Shown here in pieces: positions 9,350 to 18,360 of a stretch of DNA of 35,646 nucleotides (position 1 is the first letter of the stretch; each line of letters starts with the position of its first letter). The translations under genes and the position numbers were made by a program. The stretch is from assembly GCA_913045265.1 (NCBI GenBank), contig CAJWQX010000035.1:1-35646 (forward strand), given 5' to 3'. The notes beneath the pieces were generated by a model. The model saw only the letters and a program-made list of their open reading frames with translations, had not been told where the DNA came from and searched no databases. Source of the stretch: UBA11889 sp002313255. GTDB lineage: Bacteria; Pseudomonadota; Gammaproteobacteria; Pseudomonadales; Azotimanducaceae.

Positions 9350-10432
9350 ATGCCCGCCGTAGCATCATCTGACGGACCCGTCGCGGTTACCGGAGCATCC
9401 GGTTACATCGGATCACACGTAGTCCTTTCCCTTCTGAAACACGGATACGACGTGCGCGCATGCATCACGGACCCCAACAATCCAGATAAAACCGAGCATC
9501 TACTCACGCTCAACAGGGCCGGTTATTCGGGCAACGTCGAGCTACATACCGCTAACCTGCTCGATAATCGTAGCTACGACCGTCCGTTTGCGGAATGCAG
9601 CGCAGTCCTTCATGTCGGCACTGCCATGGGCTATGGCGGAGCCAATAATCCACGCCAGGTATACGACGGTGCCGTCAACGGTACCGGAAACGTGCTCGCG
9701 TCCGTGCGAAAAGCGGGTACTGTCAAACGATTTATTTACACGAGCTCATTCGCCGCGATCGGACATCCGGCGCCGCCCGGCTACGTCTACACAGAAAACG
9801 ATTGGGCGTCAGACAATCGCGACAACGACCCCAACTGGAGTTTAGACAACCTTGAAGAAAAGGGAGAGACCGGCTACGCCATGGCTAAAGTGGAGACTGA
9901 GCACATGGTGAATCGTGTCGCAGAGGAAGACGGCCAATTCGAGTCGATTTCCGTATGTCCGATCGTGGTTCTCGGACCGCTACTTAGCAAAGTGCACGAG
10001 CTAATTGGATCCTGGCAGTGGTTTCTGGGCCGGATGCTTTCGGGAAAACCTTGCGAACGTGGTTGGCAGGCACTGTGGAACATCGTCGACGTTCGCGACG
10101 TCGCCGAGTCCCAGGTTCTCATGATCGAAAGCGACGTCTGCAGAAACGGTGACCGGTATCAACTAAGCGCCACCGATGAGTCCGGCGAAATCGATTGTAT
10201 GCAGCTGCAAGCCCATCTACTCCAACTCTTCCCACATATCGATGTTGGAGGTGCCCCGGATGAACTCGCGCCGGTGCTCGAGAAATACGGCAAAGTGTAC
10301 GATGCCCCTCGCGCGCACTGCGACAAGGCCCGCACCGACCTCGGCCTGCAAACGCATACGATCGAAGACACGTTGCGTGAAACCGGTCAGACCATGATGG
10401 ATTTAGGGCTTGTCACCGCAAAGCTGAAATAG
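9350..10432 (+). CDS. Extended short-chain dehydrogenase / NAD(P)-dependent epimerase-reductase
   Basis: 360 residues. The ATG is preceded by a strong AAAGGAG ribosome site. The Rossmann motif G15-A-S-G18-Y-I-G21 lies at the N-terminus (TGASGYIGSHVV), and the catalytic pair Y176-xxx-K180 (GYAMAK) is intact. The T-S-S-F-A stretch before it supplies the expected Ser. The closest general type is the dihydroflavonol-4-reductase / cinnamoyl-CoA reductase-like group of extended SDRs, which reduce carbonyls with NADPH. The actual substrate cannot be told. The enzyme should be cytoplasmic. The next gene starts 56 nt later on the same strand. Confidence 0.9.
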   Translation: MPAVASSDGPVAVTGASGYIGSHVVLSLLKHGYDVRACITDPNNPDKTEHLLTLNRAGYSGNVELHTANLLDNRSYDRPFAECSAVLHVGTAMGYGGANNPRQVYDGAVNGTGNVLASVRKAGTVKRFIYTSSFAAIGHPAPPGYVYTENDWASDNRDNDPNWSLDNLEEKGETGYAMAKVETEHMVNRVAEEDGQFESISVCPIVVLGPLLSKVHELIGSWQWFLGRMLSGKPCERGWQALWNIVDVRDVAESQVLMIESDVCRNGDRYQLSATDESGEIDCMQLQAHLLQLFPHIDVGGAPDELAPVLEKYGKVYDAPRAHCDKARTDLGLQTHTIEDTLRETGQTMMDLGLVTAKLK

Positions 10433-10488
10433 CAACCCGGCAAGCGTACCCTTTCGAAACCAAGTGCAAAGAAACGAGCGATGAACTA

Positions 10489-11001
10489 ATGCGTATATTC
10501 CTGGTCGTCATCATCAGCATCGTCCTTGCCGTCGGAGCCGTCTACGCAGTGGCTGTCCGATTCTCCGACGGACCGTTTGGCATTGTCGCCGGCGGCCCGC
10601 TCCAAAGCGGCGAGCTCATTCAAGGCGAAACCGATTGGATATTCGCCCACGACGTCCCGACGATCGAGTTACAGCTCTTGTCACCCCCTCGATCACGCAC
10701 GGTTTGGATGATTGAGCACCAGGGTAAAATCTATGTTCCCTGTGGATATCGAAATACGTGGCTCGGACGGTTGTGGAAACAATGGCCACTGGAGGTCGAA
10801 AAAGATCCACGAGCCATCGTCCGAATCGAAGGAAAGCGCTACGAACGCACCCTTATCCCCGTGACGTCGCAACACCCGGCCATCGAAGAGTTGTTGGCAG
10901 AACTGCAACGCAAGTACATGGGCGGCGCCGGATCCGCCCCATCAAGCATTGTCGATACCGACGCGCTGCTCCTCTTTGAGTTGGCACCACGTTCTAGCTA
11001 A
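10489..11001 (+). CDS. Membrane-anchored small protein, possible flavin split-barrel fold
   Basis: 170 residues. Residues 1-22 are a hydrophobic helix (FLVVIISIVLAVGAVYAVAV) acting as signal anchor. The rest alternates beta strands with conserved-looking segments such as SRTVWMIEHQGKIYVPCGY, KDPRAIVRIEGKRY and a closing helix EELLAELQRKY. This order resembles the FMN/F420 split-barrel proteins (pyridoxamine oxidase-like, DUF385), where a strand pair is followed by an RVxxxGKRY-like strand. That is pattern recognition, not a firm assignment. It sits 56 nt downstream of the SDR and is probably co-transcribed with it. It converges with the cyclase gene 55 nt away. Confidence 0.7.
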   Translation: MRIFLVVIISIVLAVGAVYAVAVRFSDGPFGIVAGGPLQSGELIQGETDWIFAHDVPTIELQLLSPPRSRTVWMIEHQGKIYVPCGYRNTWLGRLWKQWPLEVEKDPRAIVRIEGKRYERTLIPVTSQHPAIEELLAELQRKYMGGAGSAPSSIVDTDALLLFELAPRSS

Positions 11002-11056
11002 GCGTCCATCCTTTCCGGTTTGCACAATCCCCATGGAATTTCATGCGGTCGCTCAG

Positions 11057-12064
11057 TTAGAAAACGGCCAGTGGGTTCAACGGCGACCCCGTGGCACCGT
11101 CAACCCGCAACGGCGCTGCGACAAAAAGAAACGTGGCGCGCCCAGTTGCCGACGCTTTCTCAGCCAAAAGATCCAGATCCAGATTATCAAAGATGGGCAT
11201 CCCCAAGCCGATTAACACCAATTCATGCAACGGGTTAAACCGACCGGTCACGCCTGAGGGCATCACATCCGACACGCCATCACAGCCAATCACCGCAACG
11301 TCTCTTTCTTTCAGCCAACGTGCAACCGAAGCGTGCATACCTGCAGCTTCTTGAATGAAGTTCCATTGTCCGTCTTTGGCCACCTTCTTCCACCGACCGG
11401 TCCGAACAAGCAATGCATCACCCGCCCTAACCCGAACGCCCGAGGCTTTCTCCCAGGCTTCAAGATCGCTCGTTGTAATCGCACTTCCCGGCGCGAGAAA
11501 GTCAATCCCCAGAAACCTCGGCATGTCCACCAATACACCCCGTGTAAACACGCCGACTTTGGCGATGTTCTCGACCCCTAGTTTCGAAAATCCATCCTCA
11601 GCATTCATCTCGAATGGAAAGCCGTTATACATCTTGCCGCCATACGCGAAGTGAGGCAGTGCGTCCATGTGCGAATGACCAAAACCGTGATAGTCAATCT
11701 TGAATACATCCCCGGCAGCTTGCGGTATGTTTTCTGGATCCATGTCGAACGATTCGTCCCCACCAAAAATAAAAACTTCGTGTTCAAACGGTTTTTGGTT
11801 TATTGCGTCCGCTATTTTATTGAGCGGTAGCGCCAGCGAAATAGTCGTCCCTTCTTTCACAAGCGCGGCGGCTTGTACACGGACGCTGGGCGTGATCGTG
11901 TTTAACGTACCCAGCTCATCGTCGTCGCCCCATCGCCCCCAGTTTGATATCTCATGGAGCGTGGTATTAAACATTGCTTGATCCATTGTCGGGGGTACGC
12001 CCACGGCCAACGCATTGACACCCAAAAGTCCCAGCGCGCTGACGCCAGCCATTAGTCTTTTCAT
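11057..12064 (-). CDS. Cyclase-family metal-dependent hydrolase, exported
   Basis: 335 residues using the ATG at 12064. A GTG nine bases upstream (12073) is possible, but GGGAG sits at the correct distance only for the ATG. The N-terminus MKRLMAGVSALGLLGVNALA is a signal peptide, so the protein is likely periplasmic. The family motif is visible as H-S-H-M-D-A-L-P-H within the segment GFGHSHMDALPHF, equivalent to the THxDxxxH metal site of the cyclase/kynurenine formamidase family (PF04199). WGRWGDDDELGTLN near the N-terminus is also typical. Family members hydrolyse amides or lactone-like bonds; the substrate here is unknown. It is transcribed away from the ThDP enzyme gene, leaving a shared ~235-nt promoter region. 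Confidence 0.88.
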   Translation of the reverse strand: MKRLMAGVSALGLLGVNALAVGVPPTMDQAMFNTTLHEISNWGRWGDDDELGTLNTITPSVRVQAAALVKEGTTISLALPLNKIADAINQKPFEHEVFIFGGDESFDMDPENIPQAAGDVFKIDYHGFGHSHMDALPHFAYGGKMYNGFPFEMNAEDGFSKLGVENIAKVGVFTRGVLVDMPRFLGIDFLAPGSAITTSDLEAWEKASGVRVRAGDALLVRTGRWKKVAKDGQWNFIQEAAGMHASVARWLKERDVAVIGCDGVSDVMPSGVTGRFNPLHELVLIGLGMPIFDNLDLDLLAEKASATGRATFLFVAAPLRVDGATGSPLNPLAVF

Positions 12065-12299
12065 GTCTCCCACCGTTCGTTCTTTGACAAAAACCGCTCA
12101 AGATTAACAAATACAACGCCGCAACCGCTGTGCTTAAAACCAGCGTAAAATCATCGTCGACTTCAAGGTACTCTTTCGTTATTCCTAACAAGTGACGGCA
12201 CACTCGAAGACGGTGGACGTTAACCTGTCATGTCGCGCACGTTAAACCATTGGGTAGACGGCCAACTTGAAGTATTTTAGGCAACCAAGAAAAGAAACG

Positions 12300-14843
12300 A
12301 TGTCATCTCAACAAGCACGTAGCCCCATGCAAGAACCGTTAACTCAACCTCTAGGTTCACTCGAACGAGACATCGCGCGCTTAGAAGACGTTGGCTTCCT
12401 ATCGTCCATGCTCATTACGCTACTTGGAAATTACGCCCAAACGGGCCATTTCGGCGGGCCCCTCGCGTACGTTCCGTACGTCGTCACCAGTCATTTAATC
12501 GGACCGGCCGCGGGCGGACTTCGGTTTGACTATCGTCGACCCAAACATCCCTACGCGGACAAGTTCATGCTCGCTGGCGGTCACAACGCACCCGTGACGT
12601 ATGCCCTGTGGATGGTGATGGGCGAGGCCCTCGCACGACAACACGCATTAACCAAGAACGAGTACTACCGAACCGATCCAACAACCTCGATCCTGTCCAT
12701 CGATGCACTCGGATTTCGGCGTGGCCAGGGAGCGCTGGACAAGCTCCTTACCAACACCGGGTTAGCGGACGATCCCCTGTTTCAGCAAGCCAAGCTACGA
12801 GGGATTAGAGCCCTATCGGGTCATTCAGAGACCACGGACCTTACCAACGATGTCAATGGCGGCCCATCCGGCATCGGTGTCGCAACTGCTGCAGGAAAAG
12901 CTGCGTTTTGGGACATCGTGGGCGCTCCGCTAGCTTCACCCAAAATCATGGCGATCGAAGGCGAATTCGCAATGACGGCCGGTCACGCGCAGGAGTTAAA
13001 AACGCAGGCGATCGCGCAGCGCGTCGGTAAGCGTCTTCGGGTCTTGCTTTCCTATAACAACGCCGGAATCGACGACGAATTGATCGGAAGCGTCATCCAA
13101 AAAGAATTTACTGATTACGACATCGGTGCCCAATGGTCGTCATACGGCTGGAACGTCATCAACGTTGACGACGGCAACGACTACGCACAGGTCGCTCACG
13201 GACTAGCTCAAATGGAAGGTTGGGATGAGTCGGATCGTCGGCCCATGCTCCTCCTTGGTCAAACGATCAAAGGTTGGTGGCCAGCAGCCGTCGACGGAGA
13301 GATTCCCGGCTACGGAAAACAGATTGTGGATCATGCTTCCCACCCATACGCGTTCCCGCAAAACGGTGATTACTTCCAAGCGCTGGCGGGAACCTTTGAG
13401 TCGCGCTACGGGGTTAAATTCCTCGATATCGACAGAGGTGCCATCAGCGATGAACGCACCCGACTCACGCAGTTTAAGCACAACGTCGATGTCGCATTGA
13501 GCATCCTCGACAATAATGATCTTGGCTCCTGGCTCGCCGATCGTTTGGTCGCCATTGGTGACCAAGTCCAAGACGACCTCTCGTTACGTAACAGCGGCTC
13601 GGTCGACCCGTTCGACGACCCTCGTCTGAAGGTCGATCAATTACCGATAGCACCGCAGAGCGTGACGGTGACCGACATGGGTGGATCCAAAACGTCGACC
13701 GTCGACATCAAACTGTTTGAGGAAGCGGGAAACGTTCGCGGGGCACGTCGCGCAGTTTCCGAAATCTTCAAGTGGTCAAACTACGTCACGAACAACCGCT
13801 TCGTTGCAGTTGCGGCGGATCTAGCCGAATCCATTAACATTCAAAAAAGCGCGCTTTTTGGTTATTTCGATCCCGTCACCAATCCTTCGGGAACCGTCCT
13901 CAAGGCTGGTATTCAAGAAGCTGGCAATGCGTCGACTGCCATCGGACTCGTCGGCCAAACGTTATCGTTGGATCCGAACGTTCATAACGGCATCTGGGCG
14001 CTAAGTGGAACCTATGGGGCTTTTACTCCGCTAATGTACCTACCGGCGCGGGTGTGGAGTCAACAAAACCAAGATTCACCGTTTCGCGTCGGCGTCCTTC
14101 ATATTTTAGCCGGTCACTCGGGGCCCGAAACCGCGGCCGATGCTCGCACGCACTTCGGCATTTTCGCACCCCAGGTATGGAAACTATTTCCTCGCGGCCA
14201 CGTAATTACCCTGAATTTCTGGGACTACAACGACGTCGCACCGGGATACTTTGCGGCAGCAAACTTAGCCGTGAGTCAACCAGAAATCGGCGTCATCGTT
14301 CTGGAAGTCGCTCGGCCTGACTTTGCCGTCGCCGATCGATCGTCCTTCGCCGACAGCGACCCTCTTGCCGCTGCAAAGGGTCTGTACGTGATCAAAGATT
14401 TTGATCCCGACACGCCCAAACACGGCTACGTATTAACCCAGGGCGCCAGTTCCACCAATAATTTACTCAAGGTGTTGCCGAGTCTCGAAGCATCAAACAT
14501 CAACATCAAAGTCATTGCATGTATCAGCGAGGAACTCTTCCAAACACAACCACAAAGCTATCGCGATGCCGTCCTCCCGCCAGGAGCGAAACAAGATTTG
14601 ATGATTATCAGCACCGGAACGCAGCGCATCCTGCCGATTACGGGACTAGGCCATCTCACGGAGGAATACTCGTTATTCTCGGACTGGGACAACCAATGGT
14701 TAAGCGGTGGTACCGAGGAAGACGTGATTGCAGAGGCACACTTGGATGAGGCATCTATCGCCGCTGCCATTACGACATTCGCCGAAGAACGAGAACAGCG
14801 GCTAGAACGACAGCGGCAAGAACTGGCCGCTATCGCCAACTAG
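12300..14843 (+). CDS. Transketolase-like thiamine diphosphate enzyme, substrate unknown
   Basis: 847 residues from the ATG at 12300. A TTG at 12267 would add 11 residues, but the ATG has the purine-rich AAGAAAAGAAA leader. The N-terminal ThDP domain shows TGHFGGP, GGHNAPVTYALW and SGHSETTDLTNDVNGGPSG. The usual GDG metal/pyrophosphate motif appears as GEF (IEGEFAMTAGHAQE), followed at the usual distance by YNNAGID. The middle domain carries a conserved glutamate in GIQEAGNAS and the histidine-rich GHSGPETAADARTHFG. The C-terminal domain begins around YVLTQGASS. The order matches transketolase or homodimeric E1 enzymes, not phosphoketolase. It opens a same-strand run with the PLP enzyme and kinase, so it may act on an aldehyde made by them (inference). 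Confidence 0.85.
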   Translation: MSSQQARSPMQEPLTQPLGSLERDIARLEDVGFLSSMLITLLGNYAQTGHFGGPLAYVPYVVTSHLIGPAAGGLRFDYRRPKHPYADKFMLAGGHNAPVTYALWMVMGEALARQHALTKNEYYRTDPTTSILSIDALGFRRGQGALDKLLTNTGLADDPLFQQAKLRGIRALSGHSETTDLTNDVNGGPSGIGVATAAGKAAFWDIVGAPLASPKIMAIEGEFAMTAGHAQELKTQAIAQRVGKRLRVLLSYNNAGIDDELIGSVIQKEFTDYDIGAQWSSYGWNVINVDDGNDYAQVAHGLAQMEGWDESDRRPMLLLGQTIKGWWPAAVDGEIPGYGKQIVDHASHPYAFPQNGDYFQALAGTFESRYGVKFLDIDRGAISDERTRLTQFKHNVDVALSILDNNDLGSWLADRLVAIGDQVQDDLSLRNSGSVDPFDDPRLKVDQLPIAPQSVTVTDMGGSKTSTVDIKLFEEAGNVRGARRAVSEIFKWSNYVTNNRFVAVAADLAESINIQKSALFGYFDPVTNPSGTVLKAGIQEAGNASTAIGLVGQTLSLDPNVHNGIWALSGTYGAFTPLMYLPARVWSQQNQDSPFRVGVLHILAGHSGPETAADARTHFGIFAPQVWKLFPRGHVITLNFWDYNDVAPGYFAAANLAVSQPEIGVIVLEVARPDFAVADRSSFADSDPLAAAKGLYVIKDFDPDTPKHGYVLTQGASSTNNLLKVLPSLEASNINIKVIACISEELFQTQPQSYRDAVLPPGAKQDLMIISTGTQRILPITGLGHLTEEYSLFSDWDNQWLSGGTEEDVIAEAHLDEASIAAAITTFAEEREQRLERQRQELAAIAN

Positions 14844-14857
14844 CGTTTTCGATATCT

Positions 14858-14986
14858 GTGGCAGACGATGGGGGCCTGGAAACCGCACGTGATCTCTTGC
14901 TGGTTAATTGGATTCGTCAACGCGATCTGGAGCGCTGGTCGGGAGCGTCCTTCGAAGATCAAAACCCTATGGGGGTGACATTGTGA
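14858..14986 (+). CDS. Possible 42-residue coupled small ORF
   Basis: A GTG at 14858 opens a 42-codon frame 14 nt after the upstream stop. It ends in a TGA that overlaps the GTG start of the next gene as GTGA (14983-14986). The peptide is amphipathic and protein-like, with the core ETARDLLLVNWIRQRDLERW. The gap is otherwise unexplained, and the overlap would allow translational coupling of the PLP enzyme. No Shine-Dalgarno site is visible at 14858, so re-initiation after the 14843 stop would be needed. I recognise no family. Confidence 0.4.
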   Translation: MADDGGLETARDLLLVNWIRQRDLERWSGASFEDQNPMGVTL

Positions 14987-16260
14987 GTAACGAAACATTA
15001 ATTGATCGGCGAGGACGGCTCCTAGGCAAGGGCGCTCCGCTCTTCTATCGGGATCCGGTGCACATCGTTCGCGGCGACGGGGTCTGGTTGTACGACGCCG
15101 ATGGCAAACGTTATCTCGATATGTACAACAACGTTCCATGCGTTGGGCATGCCAACCCGCGGGTTGTCGAGGCGATCACTAAGCAGACGGCAACACTGAA
15201 CGTACACAGTCGATATCTACACGAAGGTATTCTCGATTATGCGGAACGGCTAACTGGACACCACAATCCCTCACTTTCTAGCGTAGTTTTTACCTGCTCG
15301 GGCACAGAGGCCAGCGAAGTCGCTTTGTTAATGGCGCGTGCAGCAACCAGTGGACGCGGCATCATATGCTCCGATGGTGGGTATCACGGAAACAGTACCG
15401 AAGTACGAAAACTCTCGCGGGCTCGAGTGGGAGACAACACCACCCCTGAATTTCGGGCAATCCCCTATCCGCAAACGTATCGACCGCTATCGAACGGGGC
15501 CAATGGAAGCGAGCTGACAAACATCTACCTAGCAGAGGTCCAAAAGGCGATCGATGCGTTTGCGGCCAACAACATCCCGTTAGCAGGCATGTTCATGTGC
15601 TCCATACTCGCCAACGAGGGACTCCCAAACATGCCCCCCGACTTTATGAAAGGCGCCGCCACATTGGTTCGAAATGCCGGCGGCCTCTTTATCGCCGACG
15701 AAGTACAGGCAGGATTTTGTCGCACCGGTCGCTGGTGGGGGTACGAAACCTCCGATTTTGTGCCCGACATTGTGACCATGGGAAAACCGATGGGTAATGG
15801 CATGCCATTGGCAGGGGTCGCTGCGTCCGCCGAGCTCGTCGAAACCTTTCGTAAGAATACGGGGTACTTCAACACCTTCGCATCAAGTCCACTCCAGGCC
15901 GCGGTTGGCTCCGCGGTGCTCGACGTTATTGAAGAGGAGAACCTCTGCGCTAACGTAGCGGACGTGGGCGACTATCTGCGAACCGCTTTACGAGAACTGC
16001 AACAAAATCACGAGCCCATGGGGGATATACGTGGTCATGGCTTAGCTATCGGGATCGACTGGGTCCTCGAGCGCGAAGGCAAGACACCCGACCGAGAAGG
16101 CGCGGCCGACGTTGCCAACCGCCTAAAGGACAAAGGTTTTTTACTCTCGAATATGGGCTCGCTGGGCAATTTGCTAAAGATTCGACCCCCGCTCGTATTC
16201 GGTCGAGAGCACGCCGATCTTTTCCTCAACGCATTTGAGGAAACTCTTCGACAGCTATAA
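14983..16260 (+). CDS. Class III PLP enzyme, AGXT2L-like probable amino-alcohol-phosphate phospho-lyase
   Basis: 425 residues from the GTG at 14983, chosen because GGGGGTGA lies just upstream; the longer frame back to 14908 has no ribosome site. The PLP lysine is K268 in VTMGKPMGNGMPLAG, and the cofactor Asp lies in IADEVQAGFCR. The segments SRYLHEGILDYAERL, DFVPDIVTMGK and YFNTFASSPLQAAVG match my memory of ethanolamine-phosphate / phosphohydroxylysine phospho-lyases (AGXT2L1/2) better than ordinary transaminases. Those enzymes eliminate phosphate and ammonia from an O-phosphorylated amino alcohol and give an aldehyde. The adjacent kinase gene starting 7 nt downstream supports this reading. 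An ordinary omega-transaminase activity remains the alternative. Confidence 0.85.
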   Translation: MSNETLIDRRGRLLGKGAPLFYRDPVHIVRGDGVWLYDADGKRYLDMYNNVPCVGHANPRVVEAITKQTATLNVHSRYLHEGILDYAERLTGHHNPSLSSVVFTCSGTEASEVALLMARAATSGRGIICSDGGYHGNSTEVRKLSRARVGDNTTPEFRAIPYPQTYRPLSNGANGSELTNIYLAEVQKAIDAFAANNIPLAGMFMCSILANEGLPNMPPDFMKGAATLVRNAGGLFIADEVQAGFCRTGRWWGYETSDFVPDIVTMGKPMGNGMPLAGVAASAELVETFRKNTGYFNTFASSPLQAAVGSAVLDVIEEENLCANVADVGDYLRTALRELQQNHEPMGDIRGHGLAIGIDWVLEREGKTPDREGAADVANRLKDKGFLLSNMGSLGNLLKIRPPLVFGREHADLFLNAFEETLRQL

Positions 16261-16267
16261 AACGCCC

Positions 16268-17254
16268 ATGCAGATCGACAACGCCCTACTCGAATTTGCG
16301 CGACAAACGCTACCCGAATGGTCGCTGGACGGCGCCCATCTCGAACCGATTAGCGTCAGCGAGAACGTCGCCCTCCGAGTCGACAAAGGAGGCCACACCT
16401 ACGTTCTTCGAATTCATCGGTCGTGGTATCACACTCTCGAAGAACTCGAGTCGGAGCTGATTTGGACAAGCGCATTACGGGCATCAGGCATCGACGTGCC
16501 TGAACCTTTGATGACGACACGTGGCGAAGGGTTTGTGACGCGAAACTTACCCGGAACTCGCGAGAGTCGAAATATCGGCGTACTGAAGTGGGTGGAAGGT
16601 GATATCTTGGCAGACGTCATTAGTCAAAGCGCCAACGACACCGACGCGCTGTGCCGTTATTTCAGGCAACTGGGTGCCATCGCGGCATCCATTCACGCGC
16701 AAGCCACCGACTGGAATGCCCCTCCAAATTTCAAACGACACGCATTCGACGCCGCCGGACTCGTCGGCGAGCACCCTTTTTGGGGACGCTTTTGGGAAAT
16801 ACCACAACTTCGCCCCGAACAAGCAGACTTAATGCGGCAAGGACGTGAGGTGATCGCAGACACCCTCGATCGATACGGTCAACCACAAGAAACCTACAGT
16901 ATGATTCACGCCGATCTCCACATGCACAATCTCGTGTTGAGCTCACACGGTCTGCACATTATCGATTTTGACGACGCTGGCTTCGGCTGGCATCAATTCG
17001 ACCTGGCGGTCGCCCTCCACGAATACTTAGAGCACAAGGCGTACCCAGAGATCCTGGCGGCGTTGCTCGAGGGTTACCGAGAGCACCGCTCATTCGATTC
17101 CGAAGCGGCAAAGCTCATACCTTTATTCTTGCTCGTGCGCTCGGTCATGGCATTAGGCTGGATTCACCAACGGCCCGAACTCGGGCGGGAAAAATACATC
17201 CCCGAAATGATTGAACATGCCTGCCGTCACATTCGACATTTCTTCGACGCGTAA
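16268..17254 (+). CDS. APH/YihE-type small-molecule kinase, probable amino-alcohol kinase
   Basis: 328 residues from the ATG at 16268, 7 nt after the PLP gene stop; an earlier in-frame TTG at 16235 lies inside that gene. The Brenner-type catalytic loop H214-A-D216-L-H-M-H-N221 and the metal-binding I-I-D233-F-D235-D are intact, with GFGWHQFDLAVAL after them. This places it in the aminoglycoside phosphotransferase / RdoA-YihE kinase superfamily. Family members phosphorylate small hydroxyl compounds or Ser/Thr. Next to an AGXT2L-like phospho-lyase, the most economical role is ATP-dependent phosphorylation of an amino alcohol such as ethanolamine, 1-aminopropan-2-ol or hydroxylysine (inference). 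It converges with the Ldh-type gene with a 17-nt gap. Confidence 0.87.
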   Translation: MQIDNALLEFARQTLPEWSLDGAHLEPISVSENVALRVDKGGHTYVLRIHRSWYHTLEELESELIWTSALRASGIDVPEPLMTTRGEGFVTRNLPGTRESRNIGVLKWVEGDILADVISQSANDTDALCRYFRQLGAIAASIHAQATDWNAPPNFKRHAFDAAGLVGEHPFWGRFWEIPQLRPEQADLMRQGREVIADTLDRYGQPQETYSMIHADLHMHNLVLSSHGLHIIDFDDAGFGWHQFDLAVALHEYLEHKAYPEILAALLEGYREHRSFDSEAAKLIPLFLLVRSVMALGWIHQRPELGREKYIPEMIEHACRHIRHFFDA

Positions 17255-17271
17255 CGTCCCTATGGATTTTC

Positions 17272-18360
17272 TTACGGCAACGAAAAGCCAAGTTTCAACT
17301 CATCCGAGATACCGTTAAACCAATCCACCACTTCCCGGTGGTAGGGAATTCCTTCTTTCTTGCGCAGGACGGTTTCTTCTGCTTCGATCAAACCCGCGTA
17401 ATAGACCCTCTCGTGACCTTTCGTGGGCGTCATCGACGACAATTTTTCAAGCAGCTTATCCAAGTCGGCTTTAAACCCATCGATGTCAACAAACGCGTCA
17501 ATTTTGATCGCCATCACGAATTGAGAGTGGTGCAGCCCTCCGGCAATAAAACCTGGGCCATTACCCGAAAGGATACCGGCCATGATGTCGACAATGGTTG
17601 CAAAGCCGTACCCCTTGTGTCCGCCATTCTCTCGGGTACCGCCGAACGGCAGCATGCGGAAACCTCCGTAATCCGGAGATTCAACCGACTCCATAATCGG
17701 CTCGCCGTCGAGCTTAGTAATCCAGCCCGGTTCAAGCTTCGACCCAATACGCCTGGTTAGCATGAGCTTGTTAGCGGCCACCTGCGTCGTCGCGACATCG
17801 AAAACGAACGGAGCGTGCTGGTCGGCGGGCGCTGCCCAAGCAACGGGATTCGTCCCAAAAGCAGGCTCCGAACCGAAGACCGGAACCTGCAGACCCCCGC
17901 CCGCCGACACCATGCAAAAACCGATCATGTCGTGGGCGATCGCCATCATCGGGTAATACGCGAGCATCCCCACGTGGCCACAGTTTTGGATGGCCACGGC
18001 ACCAATACCCGTTTCACTGGCTTTTTCGATGGCGAGTTGCATCGCCCGAGGACCCACCTGAATCCCCAGCGCTTGATCCGCGTTCCATGTCGCACTCACG
18101 GCCGATTCGCGTAGCGTTGTGACGTTCGGGGTCGGATTGAGTTCACCACGTCCGTATTGATCGATGTAGAGACGGAGCATGTTCGATACACCGTGGCTCT
18201 CGCAGCCACGCAAATCACTCTCAATCAATACATCGGTCGATTGTTCGGCATCACGCTCGGACTGCCCCATTTCGAGAAAAATAGTCTGGGTAGCATTTCG
18301 AACCAACTCCTCACGCACGAATACTCGGTCCTCCTCGGGAACCAAAAATCGTTTTAACAT
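17272..18360 (-). CDS. Ldh/LDH2-family NAD(P)-dependent 2-oxoacid oxidoreductase
   Basis: 362 residues from an ATG, with AGGTGAG about 12 nt upstream. Conserved features of the malate/L-lactate dehydrogenase type 2 family (PF02615) are visible: SDLRGCESHGVSNMLRLYID near the N-terminus, NCGHVGMLAYY, FGTNPVAWAAP, FDVATTQVAANK and GGHKGYGFATIVDI. Members reduce 2-oxo acids or cyclic imines such as delta-1-piperideine-2-carboxylate, or oxidise ureidoglycolate or sulfolactate. The sequence alone does not choose among these. It should be cytoplasmic. Its tail faces the kinase gene. If the kinase and phospho-lyase handle lysine-derived amino alcohols, a cyclic-imine reductase would fit (weak inference). 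Confidence 0.9.
   Translation of the reverse strand: MLKRFLVPEEDRVFVREELVRNATQTIFLEMGQSERDAEQSTDVLIESDLRGCESHGVSNMLRLYIDQYGRGELNPTPNVTTLRESAVSATWNADQALGIQVGPRAMQLAIEKASETGIGAVAIQNCGHVGMLAYYPMMAIAHDMIGFCMVSAGGGLQVPVFGSEPAFGTNPVAWAAPADQHAPFVFDVATTQVAANKLMLTRRIGSKLEPGWITKLDGEPIMESVESPDYGGFRMLPFGGTRENGGHKGYGFATIVDIMAGILSGNGPGFIAGGLHHSQFVMAIKIDAFVDIDGFKADLDKLLEKLSSMTPTKGHERVYYAGLIEAEETVLRKKEGIPYHREVVDWFNGISDELKLGFSLP

Noticed and set aside
12084..12112. TTGACA box in the divergent region as a promoter for the ThDP gene
   Set aside because: The -35 match is perfect, but no acceptable -10 follows at 16-18 nt (ACAAAT at best).
11967..12203. Minus-strand frame of 78 codons with a hydrophobic stretch upstream of the cyclase gene
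   Set aside because: It overlaps the cyclase signal-peptide region in another frame, and its second half is only the cyclase shadow. No ribosome site.
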